Part shown: piece by piece, positions 37,526 through 47,283 of the stretch
How positions within the stretch are numbered: position 1 is the stretch's first letter
How the letters are laid out: every line of letters begins with the position of its first letter
NCBI RefSeq assembly: GCF_001908095.1
Contig: NZ_MKGR01000021.1
Coordinates: 1 to 64,000 of the forward strand
Reading direction: 5' to 3'
Length of the DNA stretch: 64,000 bases
Source of the DNA: Xenorhabdus thuongxuanensis
Lineage (GTDB): Bacteria; Pseudomonadota; Gammaproteobacteria; Enterobacterales; Enterobacteriaceae
Translations under genes and position numbers: made by a program
Notes under the pieces: model-generated
What the model saw: the letters and a program-made list of their open reading frames with translations, nothing else
Databases searched by the model: none
Told to the model about the DNA's origin: nothing

Positions 37526-38869
37526 ATGAATGTTTCATTATCTTTAGTTTCATTTCTCGATTCGGTTCAATCCCGTAATCAGCATCAACCAGAATACCTA
37601 CAGGCAGTACGAGAAGTGTTGACCTCTCTCTGGCCTTTTCTGCAACAAAACCCGCAATATTGTGAGCAAGGATTATTGGAACGTCTGGTGGAGCCGGAAA
37701 GAGTTATCCAATTCCGCGTCTGCTGGGTGGATGATCAAGGGAAAGTACAGGTTAACCGCGCATGGCGGGTTCAGTTCAGCTCTGCTATTGGGCCATTTAA
37801 AGGTGGGATGCGTTTTCATCCTTCTGTTAATCTTTCTATCCTGAAATTTTTAGGTTTTGAGCAGACATTGAAGAATGCGCTGACGACGCTCCCGATGGGA
37901 GGCGGAAAAGGGGGTTCTGATTTCGATCCCAAAGGGAAAAGCCACGGTGAAATTATGCGATTCTGTCAGGCATTGATGACAGAACTTTACCGCCATCTGG
38001 GGCCAGATACCGATGTGCCTGCCGGAGATATTGGCGTAGGCAGCCGTGAAGTTGGTTTTATGGCAGGTATGATGAAAAAACTGTCCAACAATACGGCGTG
38101 TGTTTTTACGGGTAAGGATCTGTCTTTTGGTGGCAGCCTGATCCGCCCTGAAGCTACCGGATATGGGCTGGTTTATTTCACCCATGAAATGCTCAAACGG
38201 CATGGTATGGCACTTGAAGGTATGCGGGTATCTGTGTCTGGTGCGGGAAATGTCGCCCAATATTCTATTGAGAAATGTATGGAACTGGGGGCGAAAGTCG
38301 TCACAATATCGGATTCAGGCGGTACGGTATTGGATGAAGATGGTTTTACACCGGAGAAACTGGCTCATCTTCAAGAGATCAAAAACCAGCGTTACGGACG
38401 TGTGAAAGAGTACGCTAAAGAGCGTGGACTGACTTTCCTTAAAGGCCAAGATCCGTGGTCTATTCCTGTGGATATTGCCTTGCCTTGTGCAACGCAGAAC
38501 GAACTGGATTTAGAAGCAGCGAAGACATTGATTAAAAATGGTGTAAAAGCTGTTGCGGAAGGAGCCAATATGCCGGCGACGATTGAGGCTACCACGGCTT
38601 TCCTTGAAGCAGGCGTTTTGTTTGCACCGGGTAAGGCGGCTAATGCGGGTGGAGTGGCAACTTCGGGTCTGGAGATGGCACAGAACGCAGCGCGTTTGAG
38701 TTGGAAAGCGGAAAAAGTGGATATTCGCTTACATCATATTATGCTCGATATCCATCAGGCTTGCGTAGAATATGGTGGAGAACAGAAACAAACTAACTAC
38801 GTACAAGGCGCGAATATCGCTGGCTTTGTCAAAGTAGCGCATGCGATGTTGTCACAAGGCGTTGTGTAA
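37526..38869 (+). CDS. gdhA: NADP-specific glutamate dehydrogenase
   Basis: 447 residues from the ATG at 37526 (E. coli 447). Aminates 2-oxoglutarate with ammonia and NADPH. Catalytic lysine region LPMGGGKGGSDFDPKGKS near 122-140; cofactor-binding SVSGAGNVAQY near 235; hexameric short family. AAGGAAG lies 9 nt before this ATG; the frame extends 51 nt upstream, but those residues are not conserved. Confidence 0.96.
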   Translation: MNVSLSLVSFLDSVQSRNQHQPEYLQAVREVLTSLWPFLQQNPQYCEQGLLERLVEPERVIQFRVCWVDDQGKVQVNRAWRVQFSSAIGPFKGGMRFHPSVNLSILKFLGFEQTLKNALTTLPMGGGKGGSDFDPKGKSHGEIMRFCQALMTELYRHLGPDTDVPAGDIGVGSREVGFMAGMMKKLSNNTACVFTGKDLSFGGSLIRPEATGYGLVYFTHEMLKRHGMALEGMRVSVSGAGNVAQYSIEKCMELGAKVVTISDSGGTVLDEDGFTPEKLAHLQEIKNQRYGRVKEYAKERGLTFLKGQDPWSIPVDIALPCATQNELDLEAAKTLIKNGVKAVAEGANMPATIEATTAFLEAGVLFAPGKAANAGGVATSGLEMAQNAARLSWKAEKVDIRLHHIMLDIHQACVEYGGEQKQTNYVQGANIAGFVKVAHAMLSQGVV

Positions 38870-38888
38870 TAAGGCATGTATAGTTCAG

Positions 38889-38915
38889 AACCCCATGCCG
38901 AACATGGGGTTTATG
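38889..38915. terminator. Hairpin between gdhA and rsmJ
   Basis: AACCCCATG / CATGGGGTT stem with CCGAA loop in the short gap between convergent gdhA and rsmJ; probably terminates both. Confidence 0.75.
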
Positions 38916-38918
38916 TTT

Positions 38919-39662
38919 CTAACAAGGATAAATATCGAAACGGTGATTTTTGGTGGTAATGGCGGCGGGAGCTTTAATACCTGCCAGTGGTTCTGCATAA
39001 TCTGGCCGTTTCACCACAACACGACGCTTTGCCAATGTTCGGGCAGGTTCCAGCAAATTATCAGCATCTTCATCTGCCCCGACCAGCGATTGGAAAACCC
39101 GCATCTCTTTTTTAACCAGAGCACTTTTCTGTTTATGTGGATACATAGGGTCAAGATAAACCACATCAGGCAACGGTGTAATATCCGTCAATGCCGTAAT
39201 GCTTGAGGCATGGATCAGCGTCATGCGCTCTTTCAGCCAGCTACCAATCTCTTCATCCTGATAGCCCCGTTGTAGACCATCATCCAGTAATGCGGCTACC
39301 ACTGGATGGCGCTCCAGCATCCTGACATGACAGCCAATAGAAGCCAGCACAAAAGCATCACGTCCCAATCCAGCGGTAGCATCCACAACATCAGGTAAAT
39401 AATCTTTCTTGATACCGACTGCTTTTGCAACGGCTTCGCCGCGGCCGCCACCAAAGCGGCGACGGTGTGCCATTGTCCCGTTGACAAAATCAACATAAAT
39501 CCCGCCCAGTTTAGGTTCATCACGTTTGTGCAATTCCAGCCGTTCGGGAGTCAATACCAATGCCATGACTGATTCTTCATCGTGGATCAGATCCCAACGT
39601 TCAGCCAATCGCGATAAGGCGCTGTGATCAGCACCTTCTTCACAAATCAAACAAATCTTCAC
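38919..39662 (-). CDS. rsmJ: 16S rRNA (guanine-1516-N2)-methyltransferase RsmJ
   Basis: 247 residues (E. coli RsmJ/YhiQ 250). AdoMet-dependent rRNA methyltransferase. Motif [18 protein letters not shown] near 100 and catalytic DPMYP ([15 protein letters not shown]) near 170. The paired basic [13 protein letters not shown] precedes motif I. Starts 5 nt after prlC, likely one transcript, the same pair as in E. coli. Confidence 0.95.
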   Translation of the reverse strand: MKICLICEEGADHSALSRLAERWDLIHDEESVMALVLTPERLELHKRDEPKLGGIYVDFVNGTMAHRRRFGGGRGEAVAKAVGIKKDYLPDVVDATAGLGRDAFVLASIGCHVRMLERHPVVAALLDDGLQRGYQDEEIGSWLKERMTLIHASSITALTDITPLPDVVYLDPMYPHKQKSALVKKEMRVFQSLVGADEDADNLLEPARTLAKRRVVVKRPDYAEPLAGIKAPAAITTKNHRFDIYPC

Positions 39663-39667
39663 TGGTT

Positions 39668-41710
39668 TTATCCGCCGATGCCGTAGCTTTCGAGCATTGC
39701 ATCCAGTTCTGGTTCACGACCACGGAAGCGGACAAACAGAGTCATTGGATCTTCTGAGCCGCCACGGGTCAAAATATTGTCGAGGAATGACCGACCGGTT
39801 GCGTGATTGAAAATTCCCTCTTCCGAGAAGCGAGAATAGGCATCGGCTGCCAGAACGTCCGCCCACAGATAGCTGTAATAACCCGCTGCATAGCCACCAT
39901 TAAAGATATGACTAAAGGAGTGTGGGAAGCGTCCCCAATCTGGTGATGGCACAACTGCAACTTGTTTTTTCACTGATTGCAGCATCTCCAGGATTTGCGC
40001 CCCTTTAGCTGGATCATATTCCGCATGCAGACGGAAATCGAACAGGCCAAACTCAAGCTGACGCAAAATTCTCATTGCGGCCTGATAGTTTTTGGCTGCC
40101 AGCATATTATCCAGCATCTCTTGTGGCAGTGGTTCCTGAGTTTGATAGTGACCGGAGATAAATGCCAATGCTTCCGGTTCCCAGCACCAGTTCTCCATAA
40201 ACTGGCTTGGGCACTCTACCGCATCCCACGGTACGCCACTGATGCCGGCAACATCCAAGGCTTCTATCTCGGTCAGCATGTGGTGCAGGCCATGCCCAAA
40301 CTCATGGAATAGTGTTGTAACTTCATCGTGCGTAAACAGGGCGGGTTGATCACCGACTGGCTTATTGAAGTTACAAGTCAGATAAGCGACTGGGTTTTGC
40401 AACTCGCCAGATGCATGACGCATTCTGCCGACATAACTGTTCATCCATGCGCCACCGCGTTTATGTTCACGGGCGTAAAGATCTAAATAGAAACTGCCGC
40501 GCAATACCTGCTTATCATCATACAGATCAAAGAAACGAACATCAGGATGCCATGTATCTACATCATGGCGCTCTTTGGCGGTGATGCCATAAATGCGGCG
40601 AACCACTTCAAACAGCCCTTCCAGTGCCCGCTGCTCAGGGAAGTAAGGACGCAGTTGTTCATCATCAATGGAGAAGTTATGCTGCTTTTGCTTCTCGCTG
40701 TAATATGCCAGATCCCACGCTTCCAGCCCATCAACACCGTGGTGAGATTTGGCGAAGTCAGTGAGTGCTTCCAGCTCTTCTTTACCTTGTTGGTGAGCAC
40801 GTTTGGCCAGGTCGTTCAGGAAATCGAGTACTTGCTGAGGTGTTTTAGCCATTTTGGTCGCCAGCGAGCTTTCAGCATAGTTCTTGAATCCCAGTAATTG
40901 AGCCAGTTCATGACGTAATGCGAGTAGTTCCGCCATCACTTCACTGTTATCCCATTTTCCGGCATCTGGTCCTTGATCGGAAGCACGGGTTGTATAGGCG
41001 TAATACATTTCTTTGCGCAGTTCACGATTATCGCCATAGGTCATGACTGGCAGATAACTTGGCATATTGAGTGTCAACAACCATCCATCCAGCCCTTTGA
41101 CTTCGGCGGCGGTCTTGGCTGCGGCTTTGGCACTTTCAGGCAGACCGGCCAGATCGCACTCGTCGGTAATCAGCTTGGTCCACCCCATAGTGGCATCCAG
41201 CAAATTATTGCCGAACTTTGCACCCAGCTCAGATAAACGGGCAGTAATTTCACCGTAACGCTTCTGTTTCTCTTCTGGCAAGCCAATGCCGGTCAATTCA
41301 AAATCACGCAAAGTATCTTCAACAACCTTGCGCTGTGGCTGGGAAAGGGTCGTGAAGGCTTGGCTCTCTCTCAGGGATTTGTAGGCTTGATATAACCCCT
41401 TGTGTTGCCCCAACCAAGTATCGAACTCAGAGAGCAAGGGCAGGCTTTGCTCATAGGCTTCGCGAAGCTCTGGACTATTCTTAACCGCATTCAGGTGTTC
41501 GACTGGCGACCACATACGGGAAAGCCGATCTTTCTCTTCTGAAATGGGTTGGCACAGATTATCCCAGGTAAAATCGGCATTTTCGGATAAAATCTTCTCA
41601 ATTAATTGGCGGTAATTGGCTAACGTCTCTTCCACAGCAGGCACGACATGTTTTGGTTCGATTGCAGAGAACTCAGGCAATGCAGAAGATGTCAATAGCG
41701 GATTAGTCAT
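39668..41710 (-). CDS. prlC: Oligopeptidase A
   Basis: 680 residues from the ATG at 41710 (E. coli OpdA 680, start MTNPLLT). M3-family zinc metallopeptidase that degrades cytoplasmic oligopeptides and cleaved signal peptides. Zinc motif HEFGH in [12 protein letters not shown] near 470 and the following conserved [11 protein letters not shown]. The frame stays open 99 nt upstream of the chosen start, but the extra residues are not family-like. In E. coli it is heat-shock controlled together with rsmJ. Confidence 0.95.
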   Translation of the reverse strand: MTNPLLTSSALPEFSAIEPKHVVPAVEETLANYRQLIEKILSENADFTWDNLCQPISEEKDRLSRMWSPVEHLNAVKNSPELREAYEQSLPLLSEFDTWLGQHKGLYQAYKSLRESQAFTTLSQPQRKVVEDTLRDFELTGIGLPEEKQKRYGEITARLSELGAKFGNNLLDATMGWTKLITDECDLAGLPESAKAAAKTAAEVKGLDGWLLTLNMPSYLPVMTYGDNRELRKEMYYAYTTRASDQGPDAGKWDNSEVMAELLALRHELAQLLGFKNYAESSLATKMAKTPQQVLDFLNDLAKRAHQQGKEELEALTDFAKSHHGVDGLEAWDLAYYSEKQKQHNFSIDDEQLRPYFPEQRALEGLFEVVRRIYGITAKERHDVDTWHPDVRFFDLYDDKQVLRGSFYLDLYAREHKRGGAWMNSYVGRMRHASGELQNPVAYLTCNFNKPVGDQPALFTHDEVTTLFHEFGHGLHHMLTEIEALDVAGISGVPWDAVECPSQFMENWCWEPEALAFISGHYQTQEPLPQEMLDNMLAAKNYQAAMRILRQLEFGLFDFRLHAEYDPAKGAQILEMLQSVKKQVAVVPSPDWGRFPHSFSHIFNGGYAAGYYSYLWADVLAADAYSRFSEEGIFNHATGRSFLDNILTRGGSEDPMTLFVRFRGREPELDAMLESYGIGG

Positions 41711-41880
41711 AATGAGCGCCTTATATGTATATTTGGGTATAGGCTGAAACCAGCCCCGCATCCCAATGGGTTGTTGACGATAGATGGGGATAAGATATCG
41801 TGAGTTCAATGCTAATGCTGCACTTTTATACGAATAATTAGGCTCTTTTTCTATCAGGGATCTGTGAAGTCACGGAGACG

Positions 41881-41909
41881 TTTAGATATTATTGGAGACG
41901 CGCTATAAT
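41881..41909 (+). promoter_or_regulatory. Promoter of selC
   Basis: TTTAGA (-35, 41881) and TATAAT (-10, 41904-41909) are 17 bp apart, 26 nt before the tRNA, with a C-rich stretch (CCCTGCTC) between -10 and the gene, as expected of a growth-rate-controlled tRNA promoter. Confidence 0.75.
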
Positions 41910-41935
41910 CCCTGCTCTTCATCAGTTTCATTAAT

Positions 41936-42030
41936 GGAAGATCATCGTCCCCGGTGGGGCGGCTGGGCTTCAAATCCAGATGGGGTCGCCAGCGGCCCTC
42001 GGCAGGTTCGACTCCTGTGATCTTCCGCCA
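41936..42030 (+). tRNA. selC: tRNA-Sec (UCA anticodon)
   Basis: 95 nt, the length unique to bacterial selenocysteine tRNA. GGAAGATC...GATCTTCC acceptor stem of 8 bp, anticodon loop CTTCAAA with TCA, long variable arm, GGTTCGACTCC T-arm and encoded CCA. Almost identical to E. coli selC. It implies UGA decoding as selenocysteine, so selA/selB and a selenoprotein such as formate dehydrogenase should be elsewhere in the genome. No TGA-interrupted selenoprotein gene was noticed here. Confidence 0.97.
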
Positions 42031-42153
42031 ACCGTCCTCCATTACCATCCGAGAACGCCTAAAAAATCCTTTATATTCAAACATAATACTGAATCATTCA
42101 TCCGTAACAATCCGGCTAAATCTCCCTGAATCCATGAAAAATATGTATAGTGT

Positions 42154-42182
42154 TGTGTATAGAATTTTTATACACATTTTTC
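42154..42182 (+). terminator. Possible selC terminator
   Basis: TGTGTATA / TATACACA stem with 7-nt loop followed by TTTTTT, 125 nt past selC and ahead of the next gene. Confidence 0.6.
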
Positions 42183-42262
42183 ACTCATTATCGGTAGAAC
42201 TATCCACTACATCATGATGTAAATTGGGGCTTTGTAGGATAAAAATGTTGGAGAATAAAAGT

Positions 42263-42712
42263 ATGGCGCAACACTTTCATTGGCAGAAAGAAAACTACCA
42301 AATTTCAACAGACAAATCACTGTTAGATATCACCGCTATCCACCAATTTCTTACACGTTCTCGTTGGGCGGAAGGTATTGATCTCGAAACAGTAAGGTCT
42401 GCTATTGAAAACAGCCTGACATTTGGATTGTATAAAGATGAAACCCAAATAGGGTTTGCCAGACTCGTAACGGATTTTGCAACGTTTGGCTATCTATGTG
42501 ATGTTTATGTATTGGAGGAGTATCAAAAACAACAACTAGGCCGCTGGTTGATGACGTGTTGCCAATCTCATCCTGTTATGCAGCAATTACGAAGAATTAT
42601 GCTTGTGACGTCAACAGCACCCTGGTTATATGAAAAATTTGGCTACTCTCCCGTTAATCATGAAAACGGTGTTTGGCAGATAGTTCGTCCAGATATTTAT
42701 AAGGAAAAGTAA
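42263..42712 (+). CDS. GNAT-family acetyltransferase
   Basis: 149 residues from the ATG at 42263 (GGAG 10 nt upstream); an in-frame ATG at 42245 with AGGAT upstream is an alternative. Compact GNAT: FGLYKDETQIGFARLVTD (beta2-3), YLCDVYVLEEYQKQQLGRWLM (beta4 and acetyl-CoA loop, here QKQQLGR rather than Q/RxxGxG/A), and LYEKFGYSPV near the end. This subfamily, with ISTDKSLLDITAIHQFLTRSRWAEG at its N-terminus, is widespread and functionally undefined. It lies just after selC. Confidence 0.85.
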   Translation: MAQHFHWQKENYQISTDKSLLDITAIHQFLTRSRWAEGIDLETVRSAIENSLTFGLYKDETQIGFARLVTDFATFGYLCDVYVLEEYQKQQLGRWLMTCCQSHPVMQQLRRIMLVTSTAPWLYEKFGYSPVNHENGVWQIVRPDIYKEK

Positions 42713-42868
42713 CACTGCTTATTGATTGGAAATTGTATTACATTCCTTGGGTGAATATAGTTTGTAAATCGATTCAATTAGGTAAACTTCAATCGGCATC
42801 ATTAACATGATTTTTTATAAAAACCCCAATGAAAGAAAGTCCTTCCTTGGAGCCCTAATTATTTATTA

Positions 42869-43195
42869 TCAAATCGGTTTCTCTATCCAATTATACAGTG
42901 TATCAAGTTGATGAATGCGTTGGTGGTAACTTTGCAGCAAACAGGCTGTATCACCCTTGCACTTTTGGCGCTGTTTCAGCCATGTAGTTTGGTTATCATA
43001 CATTTCACCAGATACGCCCATGGCAAATAATCCTCGCAGAAAGTGATATTTCACACTTAATTCCACATCCAAATCATTTAGTTTTAGGTTTGAACAAATT
43101 GCTTTTTCATCCGGCGCCTTGGCTTTGGCACAGTCAAAACTGGCAGCAAAACTGAGTGGGGAGAAGATAAGTAACATAAGCCAGAGATATTTCAT
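42869..43195 (-). CDS. Small exported LprI/DUF1311-like protein
   Basis: 108 residues. Signal peptide MKYLWLMLLIFSPLSFAA, then SFDCAKAKAPDEKAICSN, the N-terminal Cys pattern of LprI-like (DUF1311) proteins, and KCKGDTACLLQSYHQRI with a second Cys pair. Mycobacterial LprI inhibits lysozyme; for most family members the role is unknown. Its ATG directly follows the stop codon of the upstream gene, so the two are co-translated. Confidence 0.8.
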   Translation of the reverse strand: MKYLWLMLLIFSPLSFAASFDCAKAKAPDEKAICSNLKLNDLDVELSVKYHFLRGLFAMGVSGEMYDNQTTWLKQRQKCKGDTACLLQSYHQRIHQLDTLYNWIEKPI

Positions 43196-43627
43196 TTAAT
43201 TCTCCTTTATGGGAAAGAAATTGAATGATCGGGCTTTACCAGTTGCATCTAATTTGCAGGAAAATCGAATGTCGTGCCAGCCATCATCTGTCCTATACAT
43301 ACCGATACCGACCAACTCAGAAGGGTGTTTGAATCTTATACTATCTTCTGAAACCACACCGAGGAAAACTTTATCAGCATTTTTGTAATATTTCTTAATG
43401 ATGGGTAAGGCAAAAGGACGACAAATAAACTCTGCCACTTTTTTGGTATCTGACCAACTTTCTACCATTGGTAGTGCAGATTTATCTGTAACTTGCTCAT
43501 TAATCTGCTGTTGTAGGTATTTTTTCTGGTCTGGAGATAATTGTTGAGATGGTACTTTTGCTTGTGCAAAGGCAGATAATAATAGGCTGGTGATCCCCAA
43601 ATAAGTTAAGTATCTTGAGTAAAACAT
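43196..43627 (-). CDS. Small exported protein of unknown function
   Basis: 143 residues from the ATG at 43627 (GGAG 9 nt upstream). N-terminal signal peptide of ~24 residues (MFYSRYLTYLGITSLLLSAFA then QAKV). The mature part has FICRPFALPIIKKYYKNADKVFLG and ends with two halves of a likely disulfide (C in FICRP and in RFSCK). I do not recognise the family. Paired with the LprI-like gene, so both products probably act in the periplasm on the same process. Confidence 0.75.
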   Translation of the reverse strand: MFYSRYLTYLGITSLLLSAFAQAKVPSQQLSPDQKKYLQQQINEQVTDKSALPMVESWSDTKKVAEFICRPFALPIIKKYYKNADKVFLGVVSEDSIRFKHPSELVGIGMYRTDDGWHDIRFSCKLDATGKARSFNFFPIKEN

Positions 43628-43722
43628 AATAGCATACTCCTTGTTTGAGATTAAAAAAGTATGGCATAAATTTAGTGGGTGCGCCATTAATATGCTGGCA
43701 TTGCATGAGTCTTTAAAAGAAT

Positions 43723-43764
43723 ATACCCTACCTCGCTTTATTTTTAGTGAGGTAGGGTATTTTA
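43723..43764 (-). terminator. treBC terminator
   Basis: ATACCCTACCTC / GAGGTAGGGTAT, a 12-bp perfect stem with 14-nt loop, T-rich on both flanks, ~55 nt after treC and upstream of the small exported pair, which therefore form a separate unit. Confidence 0.88.
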
Positions 43765-43816
43765 AGTATTTTATAAATAATTCATTATGCCAAATGATGA
43801 TATATAGATAAAATTA

Positions 43817-45478
43817 TCATTTGGATATTAAATATATTGATTCATAAGGTTTAATTTTAACCTCATGATCTACCATTGCAGGTGATGGGTAATTGCTCAT
43901 TAATACCTGCCATTCTTCGCTTAAAAGTGCAGGTTCTGGAGACCAAAGTTGAGTTTCATCGCTCAGGTTTGCAATAACTAGCAAGGTTTGATCCTGCCAA
44001 CGACGCAGATAGCACCACAATGAAGGGTGCTCTGGTAGCAGATCCAGGTAATCACCGTATGTCAGAATGGGCTGTTGCTTTCTCAATTTAATCAAATTGT
44101 GGTAGCAATAGAAGACGGAATCTTCATCCTGTAATACGGTTTCGGCGTTGATCTCTGAGTAATTACTGCAAGGCGCAATCCACGGTGTTCCGGTGGTAAA
44201 ACCAGCGTTTACCGAATCATTCCATTGCATGGGGGTTCGGCTGTTATCACGGGATTTCTGCGCCAAAATCGCCAGTATATCCTCTGGTTGCACACCTTTC
44301 TCAATACGCTCTTGATACATATTCAGGCTTTCTATATCACGATAATCTTCAATGCGCGTAAAGTGAGGATTTGTCATACCCAGCTCTTCGCCCTGATAAA
44401 TATAAGGCGTGCCTTGCATACCATGCAACACCATCGCCAGCATTTTAGCGGATGTTTTATGGTGTTGCTGTTCATCCCCGAACCGAGAAACAATGCGCGG
44501 CTGATCATGGTTACACCAAAAAAGCGCATTCCAGGCTTTTTGGTGCATACCTTGCTGCCATGTTGCGAAAATCTTTTTCAGTTCAACGTAATCTGGTTTT
44601 GCCAGAGTCCATTTTTCACCGTTTGGATAATCAACTTTTAGATGGTGGAAATTAAACGTCATGGACAGCGTTGTTCCGTCCAAAGCAGCATAGCGTTGGC
44701 AGTTCTCAAGGCTGGTGGATGACATTTCACCAACAGTCATCAATCCTTTAGGCTGGAAAACATCACGGCTCATTTCTTGCAGAAACTCATGTATCCGCGG
44801 GCCATCGGTGTAGAATCGGCGGCCATCTCCGCGATCATCACTAGGATAATCTTGCTGTTTTGAGACAAGGTTAATGACATCCAGACGTAAGCCATCAACG
44901 CCACGATCAGCCCAGAATTCACAGATTTTTTTCAGCTCAGCGCGAACGGGTTCATGCTCCCAATTTAAATCGGCTTGTTCAACCGCAAACAGGTGGAGGT
45001 AATATTGTTGACTGTCTGCATGCCATTGCCATGCATTACCACCGAATTTGGATTTCCAGTTATTGGGCAGGGAACCTTCAGAACCATCTCGCCAGATATA
45101 AAACTGGCGGTAGGGGCTATTAATGACTTGTGCAGCCTGGAACCACGGGTGTTGAGTTGAAGTATGATTGAAAACCATATCCAAAATAATGCGAATGCCA
45201 CGGCGATGGGCATTTTGCACCAAATTATCAAAGTCCTCCATGGAGCCATAATCAGGATTGATGGCACAGTAATCAGCGACATCATAGCCATTATCAACCT
45301 GCGGAGAGGGATAAATCGGCGTGATCCAAATGGCCTCAACGCCGAGTTGTTGTAGATAATCCAGCCGTTGGGTGATCCCGTTGATATCTCCCGTGCCGCT
45401 ACCGGTACTATCCTGAAAACTTTTTGGATAAATTTGGTAGATAACACTATCCATCCACCATGGTTTTTGTTCTGTCAT
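43817..45478 (-). CDS. treC: Trehalose-6-phosphate hydrolase
   Basis: 553 residues (E. coli 551). GH13 enzyme splitting trehalose-6-P into glucose and glucose-6-P in the cytosol. GH13 regions: DMVFNHTS (region I), GLRLDVINLVSK with nucleophile Asp near 200, VGEMSSTS with acid Glu near 255, and FWCNHDQPR near 325. Eighteen nt after treB. With TreB it uses trehalose, the main blood sugar of insects, which fits an insect-associated bacterium (inference). Confidence 0.96.
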   Translation of the reverse strand: MTEQKPWWMDSVIYQIYPKSFQDSTGSGTGDINGITQRLDYLQQLGVEAIWITPIYPSPQVDNGYDVADYCAINPDYGSMEDFDNLVQNAHRRGIRIILDMVFNHTSTQHPWFQAAQVINSPYRQFYIWRDGSEGSLPNNWKSKFGGNAWQWHADSQQYYLHLFAVEQADLNWEHEPVRAELKKICEFWADRGVDGLRLDVINLVSKQQDYPSDDRGDGRRFYTDGPRIHEFLQEMSRDVFQPKGLMTVGEMSSTSLENCQRYAALDGTTLSMTFNFHHLKVDYPNGEKWTLAKPDYVELKKIFATWQQGMHQKAWNALFWCNHDQPRIVSRFGDEQQHHKTSAKMLAMVLHGMQGTPYIYQGEELGMTNPHFTRIEDYRDIESLNMYQERIEKGVQPEDILAILAQKSRDNSRTPMQWNDSVNAGFTTGTPWIAPCSNYSEINAETVLQDEDSVFYCYHNLIKLRKQQPILTYGDYLDLLPEHPSLWCYLRRWQDQTLLVIANLSDETQLWSPEPALLSEEWQVLMSNYPSPAMVDHEVKIKPYESIYLISK

Positions 45479-45496
45479 AAATAGATACCTACAAAA

Positions 45497-46930
45497 TTAA
45501 TTGGCCTGTTCATTGGGTAAGATCGCTTTGCGTTCATTTCTGCGATAAGCCAGAACGGTCAGCAGGAATGGCACAGCAATCGCGATGAGCATGGCAATCA
45601 GATAAATCATCCAGAACTGTGGCCTGATAGAAAGAATTCCTGGTATTCCGCCAACGCCGATACCATTAGCAATCACATGGTTGAGCCCACAAACCAGTCC
45701 AGCCAGAGCTGCGCCAATCATCGCACAGAACATGGGGTAACGGTATTTAAGGTTGATACCATACATGGCGGGTTCGGTTACGCCCAAATAGGCGGAAATT
45801 GCCGCAGGAACAGAAATTTCGCGTTCTTTTTGTTTCTTGCTTGCCCAGACAATGCCGAGAACAGCAGAACCTTGTGCGATATTAGATAGCGCAATAATAG
45901 GCCAAATCGGTGTTCCTCCGGTGCTTTGGATCATTTGCAGGTCGATGGCCAGTGTTGTTTGGTGTACACCCGTGATAACCAGTGGGGCATAGAAGAAACC
46001 AAACAAAGCGGCTCCGATAGGGGCAAAGCTACCCGTCATTAGACTTTTAACAACCCAGGCAACACCATCCCCGATAGCACGTCCGGCAGGGCCTATCAGG
46101 GAGTGGGCAAGGAGGACAGCCAGTACCAGAGAAACCACAGGGACAATCACAAGATAGAGATAGTCTGGTACCCATTTTTTCAGCCGAGTTTCAATCCATC
46201 CCAACGTTAGGCCGGCTAACAGGGAAGGAATAACCTGTGCCTGATAGCCAACCTTAGAAATGGTAAACCAGCCGAAATTCCAGATTTCAGGCGTTTGTTG
46301 CCCAAGCAGGTAAGCATTCATCAATTGCGGGGAAACCAGGGTAATACCGAGAATAATCCCCAGAATGGGTGTTCCGCCCATCTTTTTGACGGCAGACCAA
46401 CAGATACCTACAGGGAGGTAGAAGAATACGGCTTCACCGATTAGCCAGAGAAAATCATAAACACTCTGCCAGACAGGATAGAGTTGCGTGAGCGATTTGC
46501 CTTCACTAAACGGGATATCGCCGATCAGGTTACGAAAACCGAGGATTAAACCACCGCTGATCAGGGCTGGCAGTAAGGGGAAGAAGATCTCAGCAAAATG
46601 TGAAATTGCACTTTCATACCATTTCATATTTTGGCGAGCAGCTTGCTTAACTTCTTCTTTATTAACAGATTGTTTCCCTGTGGTTTCAAGCAGTGCTTTG
46701 TAATAAACATCCACATTCGTCCCAATCACGACCTGAAATTGTCCGGCATTAGTGAAGCATCCCTTGACCATTGGTAACTCTTCAATGGCTTTGGCATCGG
46801 CATTTTCTGGTGTATTAAGAACGAATCTGAGGCGGGTGATACAATGACTGACGGAAGCGATATTCTCTTTACCACCAATCAAGGTAATAAGATTATCAAT
46901 ATCCTTTTGATTTACTTGTTTTTTTTTCAT
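45497..46930 (-). CDS. treB: Trehalose-specific PTS EIIBC
   Basis: 477 residues (E. coli 473). Imports and phosphorylates trehalose. EIIB domain ~1-90 with phospho-Cys in SVSHCITRLRF; EIIC domain with ~10 helices from residue 110, including the GVTEPAMYGINLKYRYP substrate-site motif near 385. No EIIA domain, so it relies on EIIA-Glc, as in E. coli. AAGGAG precedes the ATG. No treR gene is next to it. Confidence 0.96.
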   Translation of the reverse strand: MKKKQVNQKDIDNLITLIGGKENIASVSHCITRLRFVLNTPENADAKAIEELPMVKGCFTNAGQFQVVIGTNVDVYYKALLETTGKQSVNKEEVKQAARQNMKWYESAISHFAEIFFPLLPALISGGLILGFRNLIGDIPFSEGKSLTQLYPVWQSVYDFLWLIGEAVFFYLPVGICWSAVKKMGGTPILGIILGITLVSPQLMNAYLLGQQTPEIWNFGWFTISKVGYQAQVIPSLLAGLTLGWIETRLKKWVPDYLYLVIVPVVSLVLAVLLAHSLIGPAGRAIGDGVAWVVKSLMTGSFAPIGAALFGFFYAPLVITGVHQTTLAIDLQMIQSTGGTPIWPIIALSNIAQGSAVLGIVWASKKQKEREISVPAAISAYLGVTEPAMYGINLKYRYPMFCAMIGAALAGLVCGLNHVIANGIGVGGIPGILSIRPQFWMIYLIAMLIAIAVPFLLTVLAYRRNERKAILPNEQAN

Positions 46931-47283
46931 GCCTTTTCTCCTTTGTGTGGCAGGAGTTATAAATGATGGAGTTTTGCGATTAACAGAATGATTATTCTCG
47001 TGATGAGATAATGAATAGACTGAAATAATAGCAGGTCAATCCTAGACAGATTTTTATATTTTGAATATGAAAAGTTGCTTTGTTTGAGTTTTAGATCACA
47101 CTTTAGGCCATTGATTTGAAATTAAAGGGTTTTTTATATTCATGGTGCTTATTATTATCGGGTTTTTAGCTTTTTTTGGTATTAATAGATGTAGGTTATG
47201 AGTTCATACCATCGGTTGGTAAAATATCAAAAACTGTATACCTCATAACCGACAATTAGTCAGCAAATATGCCAAATAACCAG
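46931..47283. other. Promoter region upstream of treB
   Basis: 353 bp between treB and the DHFR-like gene. It should hold the tre promoter. A perfect TCACA half-site (near 47095) could be part of a CRP site, but its partner half is poor. A 9-bp inverted repeat GGTTATGAG (47194-47202) / CTCATAACC (47242-47250) is present. No gene seen. Confidence 0.55.

Noticed and set aside
41936-42263. Integrated prophage or island at selC
   Set aside because: No integrase, transposase or repeated tRNA end was found in the following ~6 kb.
46931-47283. treR gene or TreR operator next to treBC
   Set aside because: No LacI-type regulator frame is present and no convincing palindrome could be assigned to TreR.
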